64,000 bases of DNA from Patescibacteria group bacterium. GTDB taxonomy: Bacteria > Patescibacteriota > Microgenomatia > UBA1406 > GWC2-37-13. Location: positions 62,001 to 126,000 of the forward strand of contig BPJC01000002.1 of assembly GCA_026004415.1 (NCBI GenBank), in the 5' to 3' direction. Every line of letters begins with the position of its first letter. Positions within the stretch are counted from its first letter, which is position 1. Below, piece by piece: positions 43,419 to 51,857 of the stretch. A model generated the notes under the pieces. It was not told where the DNA came from and did not search any database. It was given only the letters and a program-made list of their open reading frames with translations. Position numbers and translations under genes: made by a program.

Positions 43419-43712
43419 ATGACAAAAAAAACAATAGCCAGCGGTACAGTACATAAACTACCCTCAGATTTACGCAGTGCCCTTGTCAATGATCAAGAGG
43501 CATTGGTAAGATGGAATGATATTACTCCGCTTGCGCGCAATGAATGGATATGCTGGGTAACTATTGCAAAAAAGCCAGAAACAAGAAAACGCCGTGTTGA
43601 AAGGGTAATCTCCGAACTTAAAGAGGGTATACGCAGGCCTTGCTGTTGGCCGGGTTGTCCGCATCGAAATCCGAAAACAAAAAAGTATTTTTCTGGATTA
43701 AATTCAGAATAG
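43419..43712 (+). CDS. YdeI/OmpD-associated family protein
   Basis: The 97 residues match the C-terminal domain of YdeI-like proteins: SGTVHKLPSDLRSALVNDQE, ITPLARNEWICWVTIAKKPE, RRVERVISELKEGIRRPCCW. YdeI proteins have been linked to bacteriocin or antimicrobial resistance, but the mechanism is unknown. The base composition is clearly richer in G and C than the surroundings, and an isolated intact gene beside decayed ones suggests recent transfer. Confidence 0.85.
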   Translation: MTKKTIASGTVHKLPSDLRSALVNDQEALVRWNDITPLARNEWICWVTIAKKPETRKRRVERVISELKEGIRRPCCWPGCPHRNPKTKKYFSGLNSE

Positions 43713-43894
43713 TCCCAATAAAGCAAACCATTCGTAAAGTAGTTAAAATTTATCCTGTTGTAAAAGAATAAAAAAACATTTAACGACTTACTCTCAGATA
43801 AAGTCTGATTAAACTAAAAGTTATAATAACTCCGAAAAATCAGAATTAGAAGAGTTAATAAATATAATCAGCATAAAAGAGATTATAGAAAGCT

Positions 43895-45386
43895 GGGTAT
43901 GCATAGTTGGTTTTCAAATAATTATCTGAGTTCTAAACTTCTGTTGATCAATCTGGACTAATATTTATATCTGAACGATATTAAAAGAATTATGAAAAAA
44001 ATAAGATTCTGGAGTTAATAAATAAATTATTAGAAAAGCAGATTCTAGTTGAATGCGAAGATTAACAAAAATTTTTTAGTGTATTTCAGTAAAGAACCTA
44101 ACTTCACTGATATCTTTTTACAACTACCAAATCTTCTTTTGCCTGAATCAAGATAAACTTAAAACTATGTTTGGCTATTTTTACTAGTTAAATTTCCGAG
44201 TTTTGATCACAATCTCTTCCAAAAGAACTGGATAATTATGGTTTTAAGAGTATTGCAAATAACAATTGTGAATTTTTACTATTTGTTTTTGATCCCCAAA
44301 GAAACAAGCTGACCGTAGGAGCAGATAATAAAGTAACTATTCCAGTCTTTTATCCTGTAATTAAAGATTAAATTATCTTTTCAACCTATTCCGATGAAAT
44401 ATTAAAAGTATAATCAAAACTAAGTTCTTTTAAAGGCAAACATTTATGGTTTGTTTAATTATGCTTTATCTACCTTTAATATCACAGAAAACACAGTTTG
44501 AGACTCTGTAAAGATTCTTTTACCCGGTTATGTTGTAGAATTGAAGTTGTCTACTCAAAAAATAACATATAAAACAAGATCTGTCAGAGATTTTGATAAG
44601 TCTCTAAATTTGCATAGAAATACATCAAGGGGTTTTGAACGACAAAGTCTATGTCCTAAAATTAGAAAGAGCAATTCTAAACTCAGTTGAGAAAAAAATA
44701 GCAAAACTAAATTTGTCACTGAAATATCTATTGGTTGTGAAATCTCAGTCTGCTTTGATTGTACTTTAGTAGCTTATGCCTCCTCAAAGATCATAGGACC
44801 AGAAAATTTTTATTGCTATGCATTTGTTTTTCCAGATCAGTACAATACTGAAAATTTTAATTTGATAAATAACTTTGTAAAAAAAATTTGCAGTGGAGTT
44901 TTATCAAGATTGGTCCCAAGTTAGAGTATCAAAAAGATTACTTCAAATCTTGGTCTAATGATGACATATTACAATTTAAAACAGATTATTATGGCTGTTA
45001 TCTTAAGTTTCTGGCCAAGTATCATCATGAAATTGTTTTTACAGGCTAACATGGCGACAAAAGTTATTCTTTAGATCAGGTAATAAAGCCTATCAAGTTC
45101 AACCGTCAAATCAGTTATTTTGACAATTTGAAATATTTATTCGTTTGTGGATAAAATCTATTTTTTTAACCAAAAAGTAATAGAGATTATACTTGATTAA
45201 GAAAGATACATTAAGATAATCTTTGCTCCAACCATTTACTCTGATATTCATCTGATGGAATATATGTTTTATCATCGTTATTTTAGCAAAATAGGGATTA
45301 CTGCAATTTCTCCTTATTTTGATTTTGGTATCCTATTTTTAGCCTTCTCCAAGAAGATACAAAAAACCAAAAATACTGGGATTTAA
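43895..45386 (+). pseudogene. Asparagine synthetase-like gene, heavily decayed
   Basis: Ordered fragments fit AsnB: VCIVGFQ near 43.9 kb (amidotransferase N terminus), FKSIANNNCEFLLFVFDPQR near 44.26 kb, GYVVELKLSTQKITYKT near 44.53 kb, TLVAYASSKIIGPENFYCYA (ATP-binding domain) near 44.76 kb, YHHEIVFTG*HGDKSYS near 45.02 kb (normally TGxGGDE), and IYSDIHLMEYMFYHRYFSK near 45.24 kb. They occur in the right order but in different frames with many stops. The family includes glycan-modifying amidotransferases, which would suit the neighbouring glycosyltransferases. Confidence 0.6.
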
Positions 45387-45807
45387 GCAGATCTTTTTTA
45401 GACTTATATTTTGAGCATTTAATTAAAGCTAGTTGGTATTTGATTAAAAAAATAATATTCTGCTTTAACTTCTCGGAATAAAAATTTACAGTGCACATAA
45501 ATATGATATCTTTGCATATAATAAAGCCAAAGGAGAAGCTTTATATAAAGCTTAATGCTTACATGTTTAGCTTTTTAAAACCATTCTTTTGCTATCAAAC
45601 TTGTTTTATAAATACTTATATATTTTTTATATGTTTGAGCTTATCTTCATTTTTCATAAAAAATATATCTTTATCAATTGCCTAAATGTCTTTATTAGAG
45701 TTTTAACAATTTTGACAGAAAGTTAATAGAGTAACGAGTATCCGCAAAAGATTCATTGAAATAAATATATAAAATAAGTGTAAAATTTTTATATTTATTT
45801 TTATTTG
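45387..45807. other. Intergenic stretch with no recognised gene
   Basis: Very AT-rich; short frames here look random. Nothing supported. Confidence 0.5.
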
Positions 45808-47353
45808 TTAATCACCTCTCCTATCAAAAAAGCCTCTTCTCCATTGGGATAATAAATTGTTTTTTTTTACTATAAAACTATCCTTAAAATCTGATTTTAA
45901 GAGATACTCTTTGCTTAAGGAAAAAAGCTGTTTTTTAGAGGGGTTATAGATCCAAGGAGTTCTTAAAAGATCGCCTATTTTACATTTGTTTTGGCATTTA
46001 TTTTCAGGATCGTAAAATTTTATAAATATTTCAGCTCCGTTGAATTCTCCGCTCATGTAAAGTTCGTCATAAGAATCTTTATTTTCTAAAAAAAAGCTCA
46101 TTATCTGTTTGGGGACCGTATTGCCATCCCCAAAAGTCAGAGGCATATAAGGGATAATTGTAAAAATAGGCTTTTAAATAAAGATATAAACTAAAAAGCA
46201 TTACTGCTATAACAAAAACCCGTACTAAAAAAAAGTTTTTATCTTTTATTTTTCTTAAAAACCAACAAAAACCTTCTGCTGTTAAAAAACTAAAAGGGAT
46301 TAGGCCAATAATTGATCTAGTAGCTTGAGGAGGAAGGTCTGTAGTAATTGAAGAAGGAACTGGATATGCAATTAAGATAAGAATTAACAACCAAAAAAAA
46401 TAATTTCTTTTTTTGAATAAGCTAACAAAGCCTAAAATGATAAACGGTAGCTGGTTTTTAAAAAATTGGCCAAAACCTGCTACAGAGTGCCGTGATATAA
46501 ATTGTCCTTCCATATCTTTATCACCTTTGAAAAAAAGATAGTCTGGCGAAAAATGAAGCAGATATGATTTTATGAATTTTTGAAATGGATCAATCTCTGG
46601 GTTGCCAAACATCGAAACTTGATAAAATCTGTTCATACCTTCGCCTTTTAAAATATGTAGAACAAGAGGCAAAGCTATTGCTATAAAAATCATTGTTGCA
46701 AAAATAGCAGTTTTTAAGTTAATTCTTTTTTTAGTTAATACAAAAACAAAGGATAGGCAAAAAAATATTGGTGCAAAAACTCTTGCTGAAAAATAAGAGT
46801 AACAAGTGATGCCCAAAAATAAAACTGACAAATAAAAAAACCTAATTTCTTTCTTTTTTAAAAACCTGATTAAAAAAAAATATGAAACTAAAAAAAAGAA
46901 TAAATAAATTTGTCCTTCTAGGTTAACCCTACTTAAATGAATACTCCAAGGAGCAATAGCAAAAAAAAGCGAAGCATAGAAACCATATAAACTATTTTTA
47001 ATTTCTCTTCCTATGAAAAAAATAATAAAGATTGAAAGGATGTTAAAAACAACTGATGTTAAGCGAACTGAAAACTCATTTAAACCAAATATTGCAACTG
47101 GAATCGTAGTAATATATATATCTAACGGGTTTTTATATTCGTCAAAAGCTCTAAAAAATAAAGGAAACTTTTCTCCCCATTCATCTTTGCCGGTTTTTAA
47201 AATTGTGTAAGCATTATAGCCTATTGAAGCTTCATCAGCAAAAAAACCAGCTGGAACTTGATCTAACTTCCAAACTCTTATGAAGATTGAAAATATAATT
47301 GTTATAAAAAGCAAAAACAAAACAAGCCTGTTATTATCGTTCTTTCTAGACAT
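45808..47353 (-). pseudogene. PMT/ArnT-like membrane glycosyltransferase, one frameshift
   Basis: The 5' frame encodes 424 residues: after a first helix, VPAGFFADEASIGYNAYTIL (the catalytic Asp-Glu pair after helix 1 of GT39/GT83 enzymes), RAFDEYKNPLDIYITTIPVA and about ten further helices. The soluble C-terminal part (QIMSFFLENKDSYDELYMSG and on) is in a second frame. Deleting one C of a C4 run near 46,110 rejoins them as WGWQYGPKQIM. These enzymes transfer sugars from polyprenyl phosphates to proteins or lipids outside the membrane. Confidence 0.8.
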
Positions 47354-47360
47354 CTTTTAA

Positions 47361-47366
47361 ATTATA
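47361..47366 (-). promoter_or_regulatory. Candidate -10 box of the PMT-like gene
   Basis: TATAAT on the minus strand ends 7 bases before the ATG at 47351-47353. Confidence 0.45.
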
Positions 47367-47454
47367 AATAATAAGACTAAAAATTGTATTGAATCAAATA
47401 ATATAAATCTTCTTAATCTAGTTTTTATTTTTTAGGTGTTCAGTTAAGAGGTTT

Positions 47455-48009
47455 TTAGTCTTTTAGATCTTTGTCTAGGAAGATACGAGAGGCTGTTACT
47501 CCTTTTTGGCCTTGATACTTGCCTCTATATGGATTTTGTGCAGAGCTTACCATTTTGGCAAAAACAAGCTGGCAAATTCTCATGTCCGGGTAGATTTTAA
47601 GTGGTTTTGAGTTGGCGTTATAAAACTCTAAAGTAATATTTCCTTCAAAACCTGCGTCTACCCAACCTGCATTTTCAATAAAAAGCCCCAGTCGTCCAAT
47701 AGAAGACCTACCCTCTACAAATGCAGTAAGATAATCTGGAAGTTTTATATACTCCTTGGTTGTTGCTAAAACAAACTGTTTTGGTTCAATTATAAAACTT
47801 TCATTGTTGTTGATAACTATTTTCTTTAGATGTTTTTCAATTTCTGAATTTTTTATATCTAATATTCGTTCAGAGTCTAAATAGATTGAAAACTCATTTC
47901 CAAGCCTTAGATCAACTGATGAAGGTTGAATCTGTATCTCATCTAAAGGCTCTATTACTAACTCTTTTTTTTCTAAAAATTCTTTTATCTTCTGGTCGTT
48001 TAAAATCAT
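47455..48009 (-). CDS. dcd: dCTP deaminase
   Basis: The 184 residues fit Dcd: IQPSSVDLRLGNEF near residue 27, the catalytic-site stretch GRSSIGRLGLFIENAGWVDA near 108, then GFEGNITLEFYN and IYPDMRICQLVF. It converts dCTP to dUTP (or dUMP in bifunctional forms) for dTTP synthesis. The length is typical. Its start has an extended -10 box 7 bases upstream and no Shine-Dalgarno. Confidence 0.95.
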   Translation of the reverse strand: MILNDQKIKEFLEKKELVIEPLDEIQIQPSSVDLRLGNEFSIYLDSERILDIKNSEIEKHLKKIVINNNESFIIEPKQFVLATTKEYIKLPDYLTAFVEGRSSIGRLGLFIENAGWVDAGFEGNITLEFYNANSKPLKIYPDMRICQLVFAKMVSSAQNPYRGKYQGQKGVTASRIFLDKDLKD

Positions 48010-48016
48010 AGCTAAT

Positions 48017-48025
48017 ATAATATCA
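48017..48025 (-). promoter_or_regulatory. Extended -10 box of dcd
   Basis: On the minus strand TG-A-TATTAT is followed by 7 bases and the dcd ATG; a leaderless transcript is predicted. Confidence 0.5.
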
Positions 48026-48074
48026 TAACTTTAGGATACTTTTTAACTATTTAATTTAACTTATATTCTTATTC

Positions 48075-48428
48075 TTAACTAGAGTTTTTTTCTACAAATT
48101 CTTTCAAAACAACCGCATTATTATGTGCAACATCTTTTGCTGAAAATAAAAAGGTTATAGTTTTGTAGTTTTTTTCAAGTTCTTTAATCTTAGTTACAAG
48201 ATCTTGTTTTGATTTAAGTTCATTTTTGTATTTTATTTTAAACTGTTGCCATCTTTCTGGCTTATGTCTAAACCATTTTATCAAACTATCACTAGGAGCG
48301 ATGTCTTTTAGCCAAAGATCAATCTTTGATTGTTGTCTGGAAATACCTCTTGGCCAAAGGCGATCTACTAAAATTCTAAATCCATCGTCTTTGTTAGGAT
48401 TTTCATAAATTCTTTTTAATTTTATCAT
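48075..48428 (-). CDS. DUF488 family protein (YeaO-like)
   Basis: From the ATG at 48426-48428 the gene encodes 117 residues: IKLKRIYENPNKDDGFRILV, then DRLWPRGISRQQSKIDLWLK, PSDSLIKWFRHKPERWQQFK and a strand ITFLFSAKDVAHNNAVVLKE. This is the full YeaO-type DUF488 pattern. Function unknown; such proteins are small, soluble and widely distributed. Confidence 0.88.
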   Translation of the reverse strand: MIKLKRIYENPNKDDGFRILVDRLWPRGISRQQSKIDLWLKDIAPSDSLIKWFRHKPERWQQFKIKYKNELKSKQDLVTKIKELEKNYKTITFLFSAKDVAHNNAVVLKEFVEKNSS

Positions 48429-48435
48429 TTTGTAA

Positions 48436-48441
48436 ATTTTA
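48436..48441 (-). promoter_or_regulatory. Candidate -10 box of the DUF488 gene
   Basis: TAAAAT on the minus strand ends 7 bases before the ATG at 48426-48428, supporting this start over an upstream one. Confidence 0.45.
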
Positions 48442-48722
48442 AGTTCTATATTAGAAGATAACAAATAAGTTTTTGAAGTAAAAGGTTTTTGTTTAATAAA
48501 TATAAAGGTTTTGAAGTTAGAATTAAGTACCTATGAGCTTTAATAATATGTTTAAATATTGTCTTTAAATTGCTTTAAAATTATTTTTAAACTTTCTCGA
48601 ATTTAAATATCTGCCAAGTCTTGTTTTTGCCTGTTTTAATCTTTCATTTTCATAGGGTGTCAGTATCTTCGTACTCAGATAAGTAACGATATCAAAGGCT
48701 AATTGACAAGAAAAATTGAGTA

Positions 48723-48731
48723 TGATAATAT
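48723..48731 (+). promoter_or_regulatory. Candidate extended -10 box of the kinase-HAD gene
   Basis: TG-A-TAATAT ends 14 bases before an ATG at 48746. That ATG leads into a T8 run; with seven T's it would read in frame with the kinase gene. Confidence 0.4.
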
Positions 48732-48745
48732 ATGATCTTTATAAA

Positions 48746-50512
48746 TGAGACAAGAACATTTTTTTTATAGATGAAACTAAAAAGCATACGCCGGAGCAAG
48801 TAATTTTGGGCATAACAACTCTTGAAGAATTAGCAAAAAACCCAAATAGAGGGCCACATATTTTAACATTAGGCGAAGCTATATTAGATGGATTTCTTCA
48901 AAATCCTGGATTAAACCTAGAAACTTTATTGAAATTTGCAACTAATGTAGAAGAAGAGAGAGAAGGTGGACAAAGAATAATCTTGCCTACCACTGCTCTT
49001 GGACCAGTATCAGAATTATTAAACAATGCTGAATTTAACTTAGGAGGAGGAGCAAATGTAATTAGAGGTTTAGCTCATTTTTCCAGAGTGACTGCTATTT
49101 TACCACTTGATCCAAAGTGTTCTCTAACAGGAATTTGGAATTCTTTGTTTGCGAAACTTGAAAATATTGGAGTTCAAATAATAAGAATTGAACAACATGG
49201 CAGAGGAAATCCTACAAAAATAAGATTAGTAGATGAACAGAATCAAGTAATAGCCTCATTAGACTTTAGACCTCAGGGATCAATTTCCTCTCAAACAATG
49301 CTTCAAGTAATAAAAAATTTAATAAAAAATTATCAAAATGGCATGTCGGTAATTATTAGCGACTACGGAAGAGGAATGTTTCCACTGGAAACTCTTAATC
49401 TTTTAGCTAGCGAATATCCTTTCAATGGAGCTCCTCTTTATATAGATCCCAGAAAAGGATCCTATAATTTTCCTAAAGGAATTCTAAAACCTAATTTAGA
49501 AGAAGCCCAAGCAATGGTAGGAAGAACTGATTTGCCTCCCGAGGAATTAGCTAAAGCTCTTTTACAAGTAAATCCAAACTTAACTGCTGTGATTTTAACT
49601 TTAGATGGTGATGGAGCTTTATATCTTGATAATGAAGGTAATTTGAAATTTTTTCCTCCCGGAATAATGCCTGAAGAGGTCGTTAATCCTTCAGGTGCAG
49701 GAGATATTTTTATAAGTACTATGGCTTTATTAGAAGCAGTTGGCTTGTCTAGGGATATTGCTATACAAACAGCTCTTTTCCTTGCAAGCGCCTCTGTAAC
49801 TTTACCCGGTACTTCAACTTTAAGTCCTGAACTATTAGATTATGCTCTATATATGGCTTTAAGACATCGTTCTCCTCTACATTTTCTCTCTCGCTACAGA
49901 GAAATCAGCTCACACAATGGAAGTATACCAAGAGAGCCATTGGAAGGAACAATAGGAACAGTATTAGAAAATCTTGGAAACCTAGAAAGTTTTCTTTACC
50001 CAGACGCAAAAGAATTTATAGAAAGAATAAAGTACGGGCCTCAAGTTTTTATTTGGACGCGAGGTGAGATCCTAACACCTGACGGTAGACAAGGATATCA
50101 AACATTCAAAGCTAGAGCAAGCGGAATTGATTTTCCTATAATAGGTGGATTGAATAAAATAGAGATACTTTACCAATGGTTAGAAACTCATCAGGATAAA
50201 CCTAATCAGATTATTGTAATTGATGATAAACCTGAAAATCTTATCAATGCAAAACAAATCCTTGAAAATGCAGGAATTACAGCCAGACTGTTTTTAATAG
50301 ATAGAACAGGCAAATACGCTAAAAAGACTTACGAAGGAATACATATTGTTAAATTATTAACTGACGAATCTTTGCTCAATCTTTTGCAGGAGACAAACAA
50401 TACTTGGTTAATAGATTTAGACTATACACTTTTAAACCATGGAGATTTTAGAAGAGCATTAGCAATAGAATCATCAAGATTCAGACCACCAGTACCTATT
50501 AATAAGTTATAA
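48746..50512 (+). CDS. PfkB-family sugar kinase fused to a permuted HAD-like domain
   Basis: The first in-frame start is TTG 48806 (568 residues). An ATG at 48746 would add 20 plausible residues (MRQEHFFIDETKKHTPEQVI) if a T8 run had seven T's. Residues 20-340 form a PfkB/RfaE-like kinase: FNLGGGANVIRGLAHFSRV, ILKPNLEEAQAM and the catalytic NPSGAGDIF. The C-terminal 200 residues carry HAD motif II (VFIWTRGE), a Lys region and motif IV (IIVIDDKPENL), while the nucleophile motif WLIDLDYTLLNHGDFRRALA comes last. This order is reversed from a normal HAD. The sugar substrate is unknown; the next gene is another HAD. Confidence 0.72.
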
Positions 50513-50513
50513 T
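50508..50513 (+). promoter_or_regulatory. Candidate -10 box of the second HAD gene
   Basis: TATAAT overlaps the stop codon of the kinase-HAD gene and ends 6 bases before the ATG at 50520. Confidence 0.35.
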
Positions 50514-50519
50514 TAAGCT

Positions 50520-51728
50520 ATGATTATTCACTTTGTTGGAGATTTTAAAAAAAAAGAAAAAGAGACAATAATAAAACAAATAACATCATTAGAAAAACTT
50601 TACCAAACACCAGAATTTGCTATTGTTAAAAATCCAAGTAATATTTATCCACCTTATGATATATATCCTCTAAAACCTAAAAATAAAATTGACTCAAACT
50701 TTTCTGTAGTACTGACCGATATGGATGGAACTACTACATCGACTGAAACTTTATGTTTGCATTCTTTGGAGTTTATGATGAAAAAAATAACAAAAGCAAA
50801 TTTTTCCTTTCAACAAGATGATTATCCGCACATAATTGGCAATAGCACTACAAAACATGTGGAGTATCTTCTTAACAAATACCAAAAACTTGTTAATCTA
50901 AAATCTCTAAAAGATAACTCTAAAAAGGCTTGCAATTGGACATTAAGCTACTCAAAAGATAAAAAACGAAAAAAAGAGGCAGAAGAAAGTTTAAAAATTG
51001 CAAAACTCAGCGATTTGTCAAAAGATTTTTCCTTAAAAGTAAAACTTGCAATTGAAATATATTATGCAAGATATCACAGTATCCTTGAAGAAATAAAAAA
51101 AGGTGAGGGAGAAAAGCTAGCTAAAAAACTTACTAAAAGCAAACCTCTTATTTCTCCAATGCCCGGAATTCCCCTGTTTTTATCACTTATAAAAGGAGTA
51201 CTACAATCACCGCCAAAGAATTTACTTTATGAAGAACAGAAAAAAATAAAAAAGCTGATTCAATTTTTTAATAAAAGAGAGATAAAAATAGGTCTTGTTA
51301 CATCTTCAATCTTTTATGAAGCTGATATTGTTCTAACTGAGGTTTTTCGAAAAATTAGGGAAAAGATAAGAGAATGGGATATAGATGAAATAGAAAAAAA
51401 TAGCTTACTAAAAACATTTTCATCTTACAAAGCGTTTTATAATACAGTTGTAACAGCTGATGATTCCCATGAAATAAGATTAAAACCTCATAGAGATCTT
51501 TACAGCATAGCCCTTTTTAATTTGAATGTATCTAAAGAAAAACTGTCTGAGATTATTGGATTTGAAGACAGCACTTCAGGAATAATTGCGTTACGAGCTA
51601 CTGGTGTCGGAAAAGTAGTTGCTGTTCCTTTTAAGGAAAGCTCAACTCATGATTTTTTTGCCGCTACATTAGTATGCAAAGGAGGTGTAAAAGATTTTCT
51701 ATTTAACCATCTTTTAAATCTGGTCTAA
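50520..51728 (+). CDS. HAD-superfamily hydrolase
   Basis: The 402-residue protein has an N-terminal 65-residue extension and then the four HAD motifs in normal order: VVLTDMDGTTTSTETL near residue 65, IGLVTSSIFYEA near 260, LKPHRDLYSIAL near 330, and IIGFEDSTSGIIALRATGVG near 350. A large helical cap lies between motifs I and II. It resembles beta-phosphoglucomutase-like phosphatases. It starts 7 bases after the kinase-HAD fusion, so the two likely act on one phosphorylated sugar. Confidence 0.82.
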   Translation: MIIHFVGDFKKKEKETIIKQITSLEKLYQTPEFAIVKNPSNIYPPYDIYPLKPKNKIDSNFSVVLTDMDGTTTSTETLCLHSLEFMMKKITKANFSFQQDDYPHIIGNSTTKHVEYLLNKYQKLVNLKSLKDNSKKACNWTLSYSKDKKRKKEAEESLKIAKLSDLSKDFSLKVKLAIEIYYARYHSILEEIKKGEGEKLAKKLTKSKPLISPMPGIPLFLSLIKGVLQSPPKNLLYEEQKKIKKLIQFFNKREIKIGLVTSSIFYEADIVLTEVFRKIREKIREWDIDEIEKNSLLKTFSSYKAFYNTVVTADDSHEIRLKPHRDLYSIALFNLNVSKEKLSEIIGFEDSTSGIIALRATGVGKVVAVPFKESSTHDFFAATLVCKGGVKDFLFNHLLNLV

Positions 51729-51857
51729 TCATTCTTCTATGTTTCTACTCATAGTTTTCTACACTCATTTAATGCAAAACTTTGAAAAAAATGTTTGATT
51801 TTAATCGAAACTTCTTAAAAGAGTTTATAGAGTAATAGCAAACAAAGAGGTTCTAGA

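Noticed and set aside
45808-46146. Separate 112-residue protein downstream of the PMT-like gene
   Set aside because: Its sequence continues the C-terminal domain of the PMT-like protein once a one-base shift is made.
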